From positions 1,116,001-1,180,000 of the forward strand of contig NZ_CP019388.1 in assembly GCF_001971725.1 (NCBI RefSeq): 64,000 nucleotides of DNA, written 5' to 3'. The stretch's first letter is position 1, and every line of letters begins with the position of its first letter. Of this stretch, positions 23,877-31,569 are shown in pieces. The DNA comes from Winogradskyella sp. J14-2 (lineage in GTDB: Bacteria; Bacteroidota; Bacteroidia; Flavobacteriales; Flavobacteriaceae). Below the pieces are notes generated by a model that saw only the letters and a program-made list of their open reading frames with translations, did not search any database and had not been told where the DNA came from. A program made the position numbers and the translations under genes.

Positions 23877-24329
23877 ATGGCATTAAACATTGTCCTTATA
23901 GAACCCGAAATACCAAACAACACGGGTAATATTGGTCGTTTAGCTTTGGCTACAGGATCTCGACTGCACTTGGTAAAACCTTTTGGTTTTGAAATTGATG
24001 ACAAACGTCTAAAACGTGCTGGACTTGATTATTGGCAACATCTTGAAGTTATTTATTACGAAAACAAAGATGAATTCTTCAACCAAAATGAAGATAAAAA
24101 GATGGCTTTTCTGAGCAGTCATGGTACTAAATCGTATTGGGATATTAATTTTGAAGATGATATGTTTCTTGTTTTTGGTAAAGAATCTGTTGGTCTTCCA
24201 AAACCTTTAATTAAAGAACGAAAAGAAGACTTGTTTAAAATACCAATGTACAGTGAAAACATTAGAAGTCTTAATCTATCAAATGCCGTGAGCATTATCG
24301 TATACGAAGGTCTAAGGCAACTTCGTTAA
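23877..24329 (+). CDS. trmL: tRNA (cytidine(34)-2'-O)-methyltransferase
   Basis: 150 residues from ATG at 23877 (MALNIVLIEPEIPNNTGNIGR, the usual TrmL start). SPOUT fold: the trefoil-knot motifs are FLVFGKESVGLPKPLI and IRSLNLSNAVSIIVYEGLRQ, both clearly present. Methylates the 2'-O of the wobble base of tRNA-Leu isoacceptors. An earlier ATG at 23865 lies in repeat sequence and is not preferred. Confidence 0.93.
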   Translation: MALNIVLIEPEIPNNTGNIGRLALATGSRLHLVKPFGFEIDDKRLKRAGLDYWQHLEVIYYENKDEFFNQNEDKKMAFLSSHGTKSYWDINFEDDMFLVFGKESVGLPKPLIKERKEDLFKIPMYSENIRSLNLSNAVSIIVYEGLRQLR

Positions 24330-24400
24330 AAATATCACAAAACAGAAATAGCAGTTAAACATTTTTAAAATTTAGAAGTCATAGAGATGTTCATTAACAT

Positions 24401-24421
24401 ATACTGAACGTGTTTCAGTAT
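24401..24421. repeat. Short palindrome upstream of the EF-hand gene
   Basis: ATACTGAA-CGTGT-TTCAGTAT, of the CTGAA...TTCAG class, 17 nt before the EF-hand gene start. Confidence 0.5.
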
Positions 24422-24438
24422 TAAAACACACAAAAAAT

Positions 24439-24858
24439 ATGATTTCAAAAACATTAAAATTAGGCGTATTAGTTATCGCAATTTGCGCTGTATCATTTAC
24501 AGAGGCACAAGAAAGACAACGTAAACACAAACCAAGTCCTGAGGAGTTATTTCAAAAATTAGACGCTAATGATGATGGAGCATTATCGTTAGATGAATTT
24601 AAAGACAAACGTCAGCGAGAGGAAATAAAGGAAGAAACAATTAGCGAACACTTTAAAGACTTAGATACCGATTCTAATGGCTCATTATCAGAAGAAGAAT
24701 TTACAGCCAGAAAAGAAGTAATGAAGCAAAAACGCATTGAAGAACGTTTTTCAGAAATGGACAAGGATGGTAACGGAACTATTGATTTAGACGAATATAA
24801 AGCCTTTGTAGAAAACCGCAAAAAAGAAAGACCAAAGCGCAAACATGGTAAACACTAA
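24439..24858 (+). CDS. Secreted EF-hand protein
   Basis: 139 residues with signal peptide (LGVLVIAICAVSFTEAQ). Three calcium-binding loops of EF-hand form are visible: DANDDGALSLDEF, DTDSNGSLSEEEF and DKDGNGTIDLDEY. Highly charged Lys/Arg-rich tail KKERPKRKHGKH. Likely periplasmic or secreted Ca-binding protein; partner unknown. ATG start, own gene. Confidence 0.87.
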   Translation: MISKTLKLGVLVIAICAVSFTEAQERQRKHKPSPEELFQKLDANDDGALSLDEFKDKRQREEIKEETISEHFKDLDTDSNGSLSEEEFTARKEVMKQKRIEERFSEMDKDGNGTIDLDEYKAFVENRKKERPKRKHGKH

Positions 24859-24868
24859 ATATATTTTT

Positions 24869-24996
24869 AAGAGGCTATCTAAAAAGTAGGAGAATCTGTT
24901 ATTCTGAATTTATTTCAGAATCTCAACAAGCTGATTTTTTAAGAATCTAAAACGAGTTTAGATTGACAAAAACATTAACTTTTTAGATAGCTTCTT
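24869..24996. mobile_element. MITE-like element with 19-bp inverted ends
   Basis: AAGAGGCTATCTAAAAAGT (24869-24887) and ACTTTTTAGATAGCTTCTT (24978-24996) are inverted with one mismatch. Inside are two hairpins: ATTCTGAA...TTTCAGAAT (about 24901-24920) and AATCTAAA...TTTAGATT (about 24945-24966). No ORF. The GAGGCTATCTAAAAAGT-type terminus resembles IS ends such as GAGGCTGTCT-type. A clear target duplication is not seen. It could also terminate the EF-hand gene. Confidence 0.55.
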
Positions 24997-25077
24997 TCTT
25001 TTTTAACCAATTAATTGTTTTGATTTTGTACCTTTTAGTTTTAATAAAAACAGGAATTATTGAAACACGCAAAATCC

Positions 25078-25950
25078 ATGAAAATTATTTCAGAGTATGT
25101 TCAAATTATTTTTGGTATCATATTAGCAAGTATTGGTTTAAAAGCTTTTTTATTGCCTAATGGTTTTTTAGATGGTGGTGTTACTGGTATCGCACTTTTA
25201 ATAAGTTCTGTTTTAGATATTAATATTTCTATACTTCTGATACTTTTCAGCATACCTTTTTTAATCTTAGGTTTTTATACGGTTTCAAAACGAATTGTCA
25301 TAAAATCCATAATTAGTATTCTCGGTTTAGCGCTGTTTATTCAATTTGAAAACTTTAGTACAATTACAGAAGATAAGCTATTAATATCCATTTTTGGTGG
25401 TTTATTTCTTGGAGCTGGTATCGGGATTGCCATAAGAAATGGTTCTGTTTTAGACGGTTCTGAAATTTTGGGTATTTATCTAAATGATAAATTTGGTATT
25501 AGTATTGGCCAAATTATCTTAATTTTCAATATAGTTCTATTTAGTATTACCGCGTTAGTACTTTCAGTAGAAGTTGCGCTCTATTCTATATTAACTTACA
25601 TCGTGACTGCAAAAGTAACAGATCTAATTATAGAAGGATTTGAAGATTTTATTGGTGTTACTATTGTTTCAAAAAAATTTGAAGCAATTGAAGTTGCTAT
25701 AACAGAAGAATTGGGTACTGGTATGACACTTTATAAAGGAACAAGAGGTTTGGGCAGTTCTGGAAAAACAGAAGACTTTGACATTATACATACTATTGTT
25801 AATCGTATAGATATAAAAAAATTGTATCGTGTTGTCGATAAGATAGATCCAAAAGCTTTTATTGTTGAGTTTGATGTTAATACTGTAAAAGGAGGTGTTC
25901 TACGCCATTATCTTGATAAGAAAAAGAACAAAGTACTACCTAAGTTATAA
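25078..25950 (+). CDS. YitT-family membrane protein (DUF161/DUF2179)
   Basis: 290 residues from ATG at 25078 (an in-frame TTG lies six codons upstream). Five hydrophobic helices, with the DUF161 signature LKAFLLPNGFLDGGVTGIALL and GLFLGAGIGIAIRNGSVLDGSEILGIYL. The cytosolic C-terminal DUF2179 domain has GTGMTLYKGTRGLGSSGKTEDFDIIHTIV. Function unknown; possibly transport. It ends 6 nt into the convergent next gene. Confidence 0.9.
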   Translation: MKIISEYVQIIFGIILASIGLKAFLLPNGFLDGGVTGIALLISSVLDINISILLILFSIPFLILGFYTVSKRIVIKSIISILGLALFIQFENFSTITEDKLLISIFGGLFLGAGIGIAIRNGSVLDGSEILGIYLNDKFGISIGQIILIFNIVLFSITALVLSVEVALYSILTYIVTAKVTDLIIEGFEDFIGVTIVSKKFEAIEVAITEELGTGMTLYKGTRGLGSSGKTEDFDIIHTIVNRIDIKKLYRVVDKIDPKAFIVEFDVNTVKGGVLRHYLDKKKNKVLPKL

Positions 25951-26634
25951 ATACTCAGAGTACTGCATCACTCTAAAATCAAACGTATTAAACTCTGGAT
26001 TACTGGCTTTTAACTGTCTGTATAATGGTAATCTACTTATTGATATATTGGCTGCTCCAGATGCTGAAGTTAGTGAGACGGTTTTTATAGTTCTCTCATG
26101 CTCTTTATGAGATCCTGAAGCGAGTTCAGGATGACATAGCGTAAATTTATGAATTCTTGGCAGTTCATTAGTTACTAATTCTAGTTTCAACTTGTAGTCT
26201 CTTAGATGCTTTCTAAAGAAATATTCTGGTCCATTTTTACTATTTCCTCCTGTGAATAAAATGGTTTTAATATTAGGATACTGTTTAAGATAACCAACAA
26301 TGTCTCTCAATTTCACATTTCTCATTCCTAGATCTGAGGGATCAATTTTTTCACGTTCGCATGATGCTACAATATCGCAAACACCTATTTTGTTTTTAAT
26401 CAAAAACTGTTTGCGTTGTGTTATGGCTTTTTCAGAATTGTCGTATCTAAAATTAAGGTTATGAATCTTCTCTATAAACAGCCATAACGAATTGTAATAA
26501 CTTCCATAACAAAAATCAACATCTTGTTCTAATAAATCTCCTGTAGAAAATCTTGGAGGTGGTAAAGTGCCAACAATTAGTTTTTCGGTATCATGCTTTA
26601 TAAATGGTGAATATGGATGTTTGTGAAGAAACAC
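25945..26634 (-). CDS. Uracil-DNA glycosylase superfamily protein with repeat-derived insertion
   Basis: 229 residues, GTG start overlapping the yaaA stop (TAGTG). The N-terminus KLIVGTLPPPRFS is a UDG-superfamily-like motif I, and TILFTGGNSKNG is in the middle. Near residues 165-175 the sequence CHPELASGSHK is encoded by a TCCTGAACTCG... palindrome (26109-26137), so a dispersed repeat has been absorbed in frame. Activity on uracil is not proven. Coupled to yaaA. Confidence 0.75.
   Translation of the reverse strand: MFLHKHPYSPFIKHDTEKLIVGTLPPPRFSTGDLLEQDVDFCYGSYYNSLWLFIEKIHNLNFRYDNSEKAITQRKQFLIKNKIGVCDIVASCEREKIDPSDLGMRNVKLRDIVGYLKQYPNIKTILFTGGNSKNGPEYFFRKHLRDYKLKLELVTNELPRIHKFTLCHPELASGSHKEHERTIKTVSLTSASGAANISISRLPLYRQLKASNPEFNTFDFRVMQYSEYL
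26109..26137. repeat. REP-like palindrome inside the UDG-family gene
   Basis: ATCCTGAAGCGAGTTCAGGATGACA: inverted ATCCTGAA / TTCAGGAT with flanking GAG and TGACA. On the minus strand it encodes CHPELASGS in frame. Confidence 0.8.
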
Positions 26635-27392
26635 TATCTCGTAAACACCAGCTCTTTTTCAGAGGATAATTCTTCGCTATAACCATAGTTTTCATAGTTA
26701 AACCCTTTAACGTCGTCTAATGTTTTTGCATCTGTGTCAATAATGTACCTTGTCATTAATCCACGCGCTAATTTTGCAAAAATGGCAATGGTTTTGTATT
26801 TACCATCTTTAAACTCTTTAAAGTTTACATCAACTACAGGTACTTTCAATGCTTTTTTATCCACGGCTTTTGAGTACTCGTTACTAGCAAGATTTAAAAA
26901 CAGTTCGTCTTCGTCCAACTCGTCATTAAGTGCTTTAGTCACTTTCTTTTGCCAAAAATCGTAAAGATTTTTATTCTTACCTACAGGCATTTTTGTTCCC
27001 ATTTCTAATCGGTATGGCTGTATTAAATCCAAAGGTTTTAAAATACCATACAAACCAGAAATTATACGAACCGTATCCTGCACCTTATCCAACTTTTTAG
27101 TATCAATGGTATAAGCGTCTAAACCTCTGTACACATCGCCATTAAAAGCATAAATAGCTTGCCTGGCATTATCCTTGGTAAATGGCAATTCCCATTCTTG
27201 GTTACGCTCATAATTAAGCTGACCTAGATTGTCTGATATATGCATGAGTTTAGACAAACTTTTTGCAGACTTCTTTTTTAGTAACTTATTAAGTCTTTCT
27301 GCTTCTGCTAAAAAACAACCTTCAGAAGTTTTTGTAGTTGGCAATTTGCTTTCGTAATCTAAAGATTTTGCAGGTGATAGTATTAGTTTCAT
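26634..27392 (-). CDS. yaaA: Peroxide stress protein YaaA
   Basis: 252 residues from ATG at 27392 ([15 protein letters not shown], the family start; an upstream GTG would add two residues). Family motifs: [32 protein letters not shown] and [36 protein letters not shown] and [10 protein letters not shown]. In E. coli YaaA limits intracellular free iron and DNA damage under H2O2. It is coupled to the UDG-family gene, so the pair may serve oxidative DNA protection (inference). Confidence 0.94.
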   Translation of the reverse strand: MKLILSPAKSLDYESKLPTTKTSEGCFLAEAERLNKLLKKKSAKSLSKLMHISDNLGQLNYERNQEWELPFTKDNARQAIYAFNGDVYRGLDAYTIDTKKLDKVQDTVRIISGLYGILKPLDLIQPYRLEMGTKMPVGKNKNLYDFWQKKVTKALNDELDEDELFLNLASNEYSKAVDKKALKVPVVDVNFKEFKDGKYKTIAIFAKLARGLMTRYIIDTDAKTLDDVKGFNYENYGYSEELSSEKELVFTR

Positions 27393-27550
27393 CGACACTA
27401 TTTTGTCGTTCCCATAACAACTGGAAACGCATTAATTAAACAATTTCATTTAAGAGTAAAAATACGATGTAAAGCATAGAGTTTCAAGTATCAATAAAAA
27501 CTTATTTTAATAGTGTTATAAGTAGCTTCTATTTGATATTTAGTAGATGT

Positions 27551-27589
27551 TGAGATACTGAAACAAGTTCAGCACAAGTAAATTCAGCA
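27551..27589. repeat. REP-like palindrome (CTGAA-ACAAG-TTCAG)
   Basis: ATACTGAAACAAGTTCAGCAC with a second truncated TTCAGCATGA next to it, between the rluD-like gene end and yaaA start. Non-coding. Confidence 0.55.
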
Positions 27590-27608
27590 TGATAAAAAAC
27601 TTACGTTC

Positions 27609-28643
27609 TTACTGACTTTGATGCTTGGCATAGCTTCTCCACTTCTCTATGCATTGCTGCATATCTTCAGGAATTTCGGTTGAAAAGCTTAACCATTCGC
27701 CAGTTGTTGGATGCTCAAAACCAAGAGTTTTAGCGTGGAGTGCTTGTCGCGGCAACACTTTAAATGCGTTTTCTACAAACTGCTTATACTTGGTAAAGGT
27801 TGTGCCTTTTAAGATTTTTTCACCACCATAACGCTCGTCATTAAAAAGCGTATGCCCAATATGTTTCATGTGTACACGGATTTGGTGTGTACGGCCAGTT
27901 TCGAGTTTACAACTTACTAAAGTGACATAGCCTAAGCGTTCTAAAACTTTATAATGTGTTACTGCTGGTTTTCCTTTATAAGCTTCGTCTCCTTCATAAA
28001 CAGTATTTTGAAGTCTATTTTTAGGATGACGTCCAATATTGCCTTCAACTGTGCCTTCTTCTGCTTCAATATTTCCCCAAACTATAGCCACGTATTCGCG
28101 TTCGCTAGTTTTTTCAGCAAACTGATTGGACAAATGTGTCATGGCTTGTTCGGTTTTAGCAACAACTAAAAGTCCGCTGGTATCTTTATCTATACGATGT
28201 ACTAAACCTGGTCGGTTACTTGAATTGTTTGGGAGGTTTTCAAAATGATAGATTAATCCATTAATCAATGTGCCCGAGTAATTACCATGACCAGGATGCA
28301 CTACCATACCCGCAGGTTTATTCACCACCAACAACTCGTCATCTTCGTAAACGATATCAATAGGAATATCCTCTGCAACCAATAAATATTCATGTGGTGG
28401 ATGCTCAAATTTTACGGTAATGTGGTCATTAGGTTTAACCTTGTAATTAGATTTTACGGGTGTTCCGTTTACAAAAATACTACCATCTTTTGCTGCTTGT
28501 TGAATTTTGTTTCGCGTGGCATTTTCAACAAAATTCATTAGGTATTTATCAATACGAAGTGGTTGCTGTCCTTTCTCAACCTTAAAAGCATAATGCTCAT
28601 AAAGCTCGTCTTCTTCCTCAGACATGTCTATGATATCTGCCAT
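27609..28643 (-). CDS. rluD: RluA-family rRNA pseudouridine synthase (RluD-like)
   Basis: 344 residues. N-terminal S4 RNA-binding domain (RIDKYLMNFVENATRNKIQQAAKDGSIFVNG) then the catalytic domain with the RluA-class motif LVHRIDKDTSGLLVVAKTE (catalytic Asp in HRID). Late GRTHQIRVHMKHIGHTLFND and HAKTLGFEHP. Most similar in size and order to RluD, which modifies helix 69 of 23S rRNA. It lies 4 nt downstream of the PASTA gene on the same strand. Confidence 0.92.
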   Translation of the reverse strand: MADIIDMSEEEDELYEHYAFKVEKGQQPLRIDKYLMNFVENATRNKIQQAAKDGSIFVNGTPVKSNYKVKPNDHITVKFEHPPHEYLLVAEDIPIDIVYEDDELLVVNKPAGMVVHPGHGNYSGTLINGLIYHFENLPNNSSNRPGLVHRIDKDTSGLLVVAKTEQAMTHLSNQFAEKTSEREYVAIVWGNIEAEEGTVEGNIGRHPKNRLQNTVYEGDEAYKGKPAVTHYKVLERLGYVTLVSCKLETGRTHQIRVHMKHIGHTLFNDERYGGEKILKGTTFTKYKQFVENAFKVLPRQALHAKTLGFEHPTTGEWLSFSTEIPEDMQQCIEKWRSYAKHQSQ

Positions 28644-28647
28644 GTAA

Positions 28648-29199
28648 CTAACGATTTCCGTTTCCTAAAACGACGTCTATTGTAGATGTTAGTGGTAATA
28701 ATGTTCCTGGTTTTAGGGTTTTACCTTTGTGTTTCATTCCTAATACCACATCCTTTCCAATATTATCGATATATGTAATTTCACCTATTTTAAATTCTAA
28801 AGCTTCCAATTGTGGTTTGGCTTGTCTAAAGGTACGTTTTAAAACATTTGGAACCTCGACTTTACGGTAACCAGAAGGATTAAGGATTAAATATATTTTT
28901 CTATTTTCCTTTACCTGAGCACCTGCTACTGGGTTTTGTTCTATAACAGAATATTTAGGATAATTAGGATTGTAATTGGCAGAATCTTGAATCTCCATTC
29001 TTAAATCGTTATCATTCAACTCTATTTCTACAGTTGCCAGAGATTTACCTTTTAAGTCAGGGACAGTTACAAATTCGCCATGATTGGTTGTTATATCTAA
29101 CCATTTTAGAATTAAAAAACTAATAACAACAATGGCAACAATGGCCAATGCTAATTGCTTAAAAAACACCTTGCTGGTTAAAAATTTTACAATACTCAT
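28648..29199 (-). CDS. PASTA-domain membrane protein
   Basis: 183 residues from ATG at 29199 (an upstream TTG start would add seven residues). One N-terminal membrane helix (LALAIVAIVVISFLILKWL) then two to three PASTA repeats in the periplasm: VTVPDLKGKSLATVEIELNDND, YSVIEQNPVAGAQVKENRKIYLILNPSG and VEVPNVLKRTFRQAKPQLEALEFKIG. PASTA domains bind peptidoglycan fragments. No kinase domain is present here. Its operon with rluD and proximity to ddl suggests an envelope role (inference). Confidence 0.88.
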   Translation of the reverse strand: MSIVKFLTSKVFFKQLALAIVAIVVISFLILKWLDITTNHGEFVTVPDLKGKSLATVEIELNDNDLRMEIQDSANYNPNYPKYSVIEQNPVAGAQVKENRKIYLILNPSGYRKVEVPNVLKRTFRQAKPQLEALEFKIGEITYIDNIGKDVVLGMKHKGKTLKPGTLLPLTSTIDVVLGNGNR

Positions 29200-29273
29200 A
29201 TACGGCTTACTTGTTGACAAATCTAAATAAATAATCTAACGTTAAAAAATTAATATACGTATGCTACCTTTCA

Positions 29274-29304
29274 TTTAGATTATTGAAAATAAATGATACT
29301 TTTA
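29274..29304 (+). promoter_or_regulatory. Possible ddl promoter (TTTA-N19-TACTTTTA)
   Basis: Both boxes differ by one base from TTTG-N19-TAnnTTTG and the spacing is exactly 19. The predicted start is near 29309. Confidence 0.4.
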
Positions 29305-29350
29305 CGTATAGTATAATATTGAAGTTATCATAAGCTAAAGCTTAGTATAG

Positions 29351-29370
29351 ATACTGAAACAAGTTCAGCA
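29351..29370. repeat. REP-like palindrome upstream of ddl
   Basis: ATACTGAAACAAGTTCAGCA lies 3 nt before the ddl ATG, so the untranslated leader ends in a hairpin in place of a ribosome binding site. Confidence 0.6.
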
Positions 29371-29373
29371 TAA

Positions 29374-30351
29374 ATGAAAAAAAATATTGCCATAATTATG
29401 GGAGGTTACTCTAGCGAATATAAAATTTCGCTTAAGAGTGGCAACGTTGTATACAATAATTTAAACGCCGATAAGTATAATGCTTATCGTATTCATATTT
29501 TTAAAAATAAATGGGTTTATGTTGATGAAAATGATAACGAATTCCCTGTAGACAAGAATGATTTTTCGATTACGGTAAAGGGTCGTAAGGTAATATTTGA
29601 TTGTGTTTTTAATGCTATCCATGGCTCGCCTGGTGAGGATGGCTACATGCAGGCATACTTTAAATTATGGGGCTTGCCACAAACAAGTTGTAATATGTAC
29701 CAAGCCGCCTTAACATATAATAAACGAGATTTGTTAGCAACACTTAAGCCCTATGGGATAAAGACTGCTGAGAACTATTATCTTAACCTTGGTGATGCGA
29801 TTAATGAAGATGCCATAATATCTAAGGTAAGCTTACCATGCTTTGTAAAAGCCAACAAAGCTGGCAGCAGTTTTGGTATAACTAAGGTTTATAAAAAAGA
29901 AGATCTTAAAGCTGCTATAGAAGAATCCTTTAAAGAAGATAATGAAATTATAATTGAGCAGTTTTTAGACGGTGTAGAGGTTTCTGTTGGTGTTATTTCG
30001 TACAAAGGCAAAATTACTGTATTACCCATTACAGAGATTGTATCGGAAAACGACTTCTTTGATTATGCTGCAAAATATGAAGGAAAATCACAAGAAATAA
30101 CTCCTGCAAGAATTTCTGAAGATGACGCTAATAAAGTGAGGACACAAGCAAAAAAGATCTACGAAGTATTAGGAATGACTGGCTTTTCTCGTAGTGAATT
30201 TATTTTTAAAAATGGTGAGCCACATCTATTAGAAATGAATACGGTACCAGGACTTACCAAAGAAAGTATCTTACCTCAGCAAGCTGCTGCTGCAGGTATA
30301 AGCATACAAGATTTGTTTAGTAATGCTATTGAGGAAGCCATGAAGAATTAA
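29374..30351 (+). CDS. ddl: D-alanine--D-alanine ligase
   Basis: 325 residues, ATP-grasp. Opening IAIIMGGYSSEYKISLKSG matches the Ddl N-terminal (GGxSxE) motif. Later: FNAIHGSPGEDGYMQAYF, CFVKANKAGSSFGITKVYK (ATP site), IIEQFLDGVEVSVGVI and LEMNTVPGLTKESILPQQAA (metal-binding ExN). Makes the D-Ala-D-Ala dipeptide of peptidoglycan. Followed at 36 nt by coaD on the same strand. Confidence 0.96.
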   Translation: MKKNIAIIMGGYSSEYKISLKSGNVVYNNLNADKYNAYRIHIFKNKWVYVDENDNEFPVDKNDFSITVKGRKVIFDCVFNAIHGSPGEDGYMQAYFKLWGLPQTSCNMYQAALTYNKRDLLATLKPYGIKTAENYYLNLGDAINEDAIISKVSLPCFVKANKAGSSFGITKVYKKEDLKAAIEESFKEDNEIIIEQFLDGVEVSVGVISYKGKITVLPITEIVSENDFFDYAAKYEGKSQEITPARISEDDANKVRTQAKKIYEVLGMTGFSRSEFIFKNGEPHLLEMNTVPGLTKESILPQQAAAAGISIQDLFSNAIEEAMKN

Positions 30352-30387
30352 TAAGTATCTTTGAAGCAACAAACGGAAATATTATAA

Positions 30388-30846
30388 ATGAAACGTGCAC
30401 TTTTTCCAGGATCTTTTGATCCTATTACCAACGGACATTACGACATTATAAAACGTGGCGTAAAGCTTTTTGATGAAGTTGTTGTTGCAATTGGTATTAA
30501 TGCCGATAAAAAATATATGTTTTCTATTGAGGAACGTAAAGCTTTTATTGAAGACGCTTTTAAAAACCAACCAAAAGTTAAGGTTACGACCTATGAGGGT
30601 TTAACTGTGGACTACTGTAAAGACATTAATGCAAAATTTATTTTAAGAGGCTTACGTAATCCTGCAGATTTTGAGTTTGAAAAAGCCATTGCCCATACCA
30701 ACAGAAAGCTCTCAAAAATTGAAACGGTCTTTCTATTAACAGCAGCTAAAACCTCTTATATTTCCTCTTCGATTGTACGCGATGTAATACGGAATAATGG
30801 AGACTACACGGTTTTGGTACCTGAGAGTGTAAGGGTAAAATCTTAA
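30388..30846 (+). CDS. coaD: Phosphopantetheine adenylyltransferase
   Basis: 152 residues. Nucleotidyltransferase motif FPGSFDPITNGHYDII near the N-terminus (TNGH catalytic His), RGLRNPADFEFEKAIAHTN, and the C-terminal SYISSSIVRDVIRNNGD. Fourth step of coenzyme A synthesis. Downstream of ddl, likely same transcript. Confidence 0.96.
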   Translation: MKRALFPGSFDPITNGHYDIIKRGVKLFDEVVVAIGINADKKYMFSIEERKAFIEDAFKNQPKVKVTTYEGLTVDYCKDINAKFILRGLRNPADFEFEKAIAHTNRKLSKIETVFLLTAAKTSYISSSIVRDVIRNNGDYTVLVPESVRVKS

Positions 30847-30862
30847 GTATTTAAACTTATAT

Positions 30863-30897
30863 TGTCACGAGAATCCTAAACCAAGTTTAGGACACCA
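30863..30897. repeat. REP-like palindrome between coaD and response regulator
   Basis: TCCTAAAC-CAA-GTTTAGGA preceded by TGTCACGAGAA, a variant of the same palindrome class. It lies between convergent genes and may also help termination. Confidence 0.55.
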
Positions 30898-30914
30898 ACA
30901 ATTAATCTTTGTTG

Positions 30915-31559
30915 TTAGATAATATTATTGCGTTTAGCCTTTTCTACTGCTTCAAGCTTATTATGCACCTGTAGTTTGCGGTAGATATTTTCAATGTGTT
31001 TTCTAATTGTTCCTGTGGAGAGAATTAAATTTTCTGCAACAGCATTATAACTTAGACCTTTACTTAATTGCTCTAAAACATCTATTTCTCTACCTGTGAG
31101 TTTTATTTCTTCCCTTTCTTTTTCTTCTACAAAGGGATTTCTAAGTAATTTTAAGGTTTTTAATGCAATTGAAGGATTCATGGCTGCACCACCATTTAAA
31201 GTTTCTAAAATACCACAATGTAAATCGCCAGCGTTGATTTCTTTTAGCAAATAGCCATCAGCACCAGCCTTAATGGCATTAAAGATATTCTCGTCATTAT
31301 CAAAAACCGTAAGCATTATAATTTTTATGTGAGGATACTTTTGCTTTACTAGATATGTTGCTTCAATACCATCCATTATAGGCATTTCTATATCCATTAA
31401 AATAAGATCAATATTATGATTCTCTTCTAACTTTTCTAGTAAGTTCTCACCATCTGTAGCGGTAAATCTTACCTGTAAATCTTCAAAAAAAGAAAGCTTT
31501 TCTTCTACTGCTTTTATTAGAAACGTGTTATCGTCTACTATGGCTATTCTGGTTTTCAT
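30915..31559 (-). CDS. NarL/LuxR-type response regulator
   Basis: 214 residues. Receiver domain with phospho-Asp in LILMDIEMPIMDGIEA (start IAIVDDNTFLI carries the acidic pocket; conserved Lys in YLLKEI), then the C-terminal helix-turn-helix (LTGREIDVLEQLSKGLSYNAVAENLILSTGTIRKHIENIYRKL). It lies 10 nt downstream of the TPR histidine kinase and is its clear cognate. Target genes are unknown. Confidence 0.95.
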   Translation of the reverse strand: MKTRIAIVDDNTFLIKAVEEKLSFFEDLQVRFTATDGENLLEKLEENHNIDLILMDIEMPIMDGIEATYLVKQKYPHIKIIMLTVFDNDENIFNAIKAGADGYLLKEINAGDLHCGILETLNGGAAMNPSIALKTLKLLRNPFVEEKEREEIKLTGREIDVLEQLSKGLSYNAVAENLILSTGTIRKHIENIYRKLQVHNKLEAVEKAKRNNII

Positions 31560-31569
31560 AAGCTAAATT

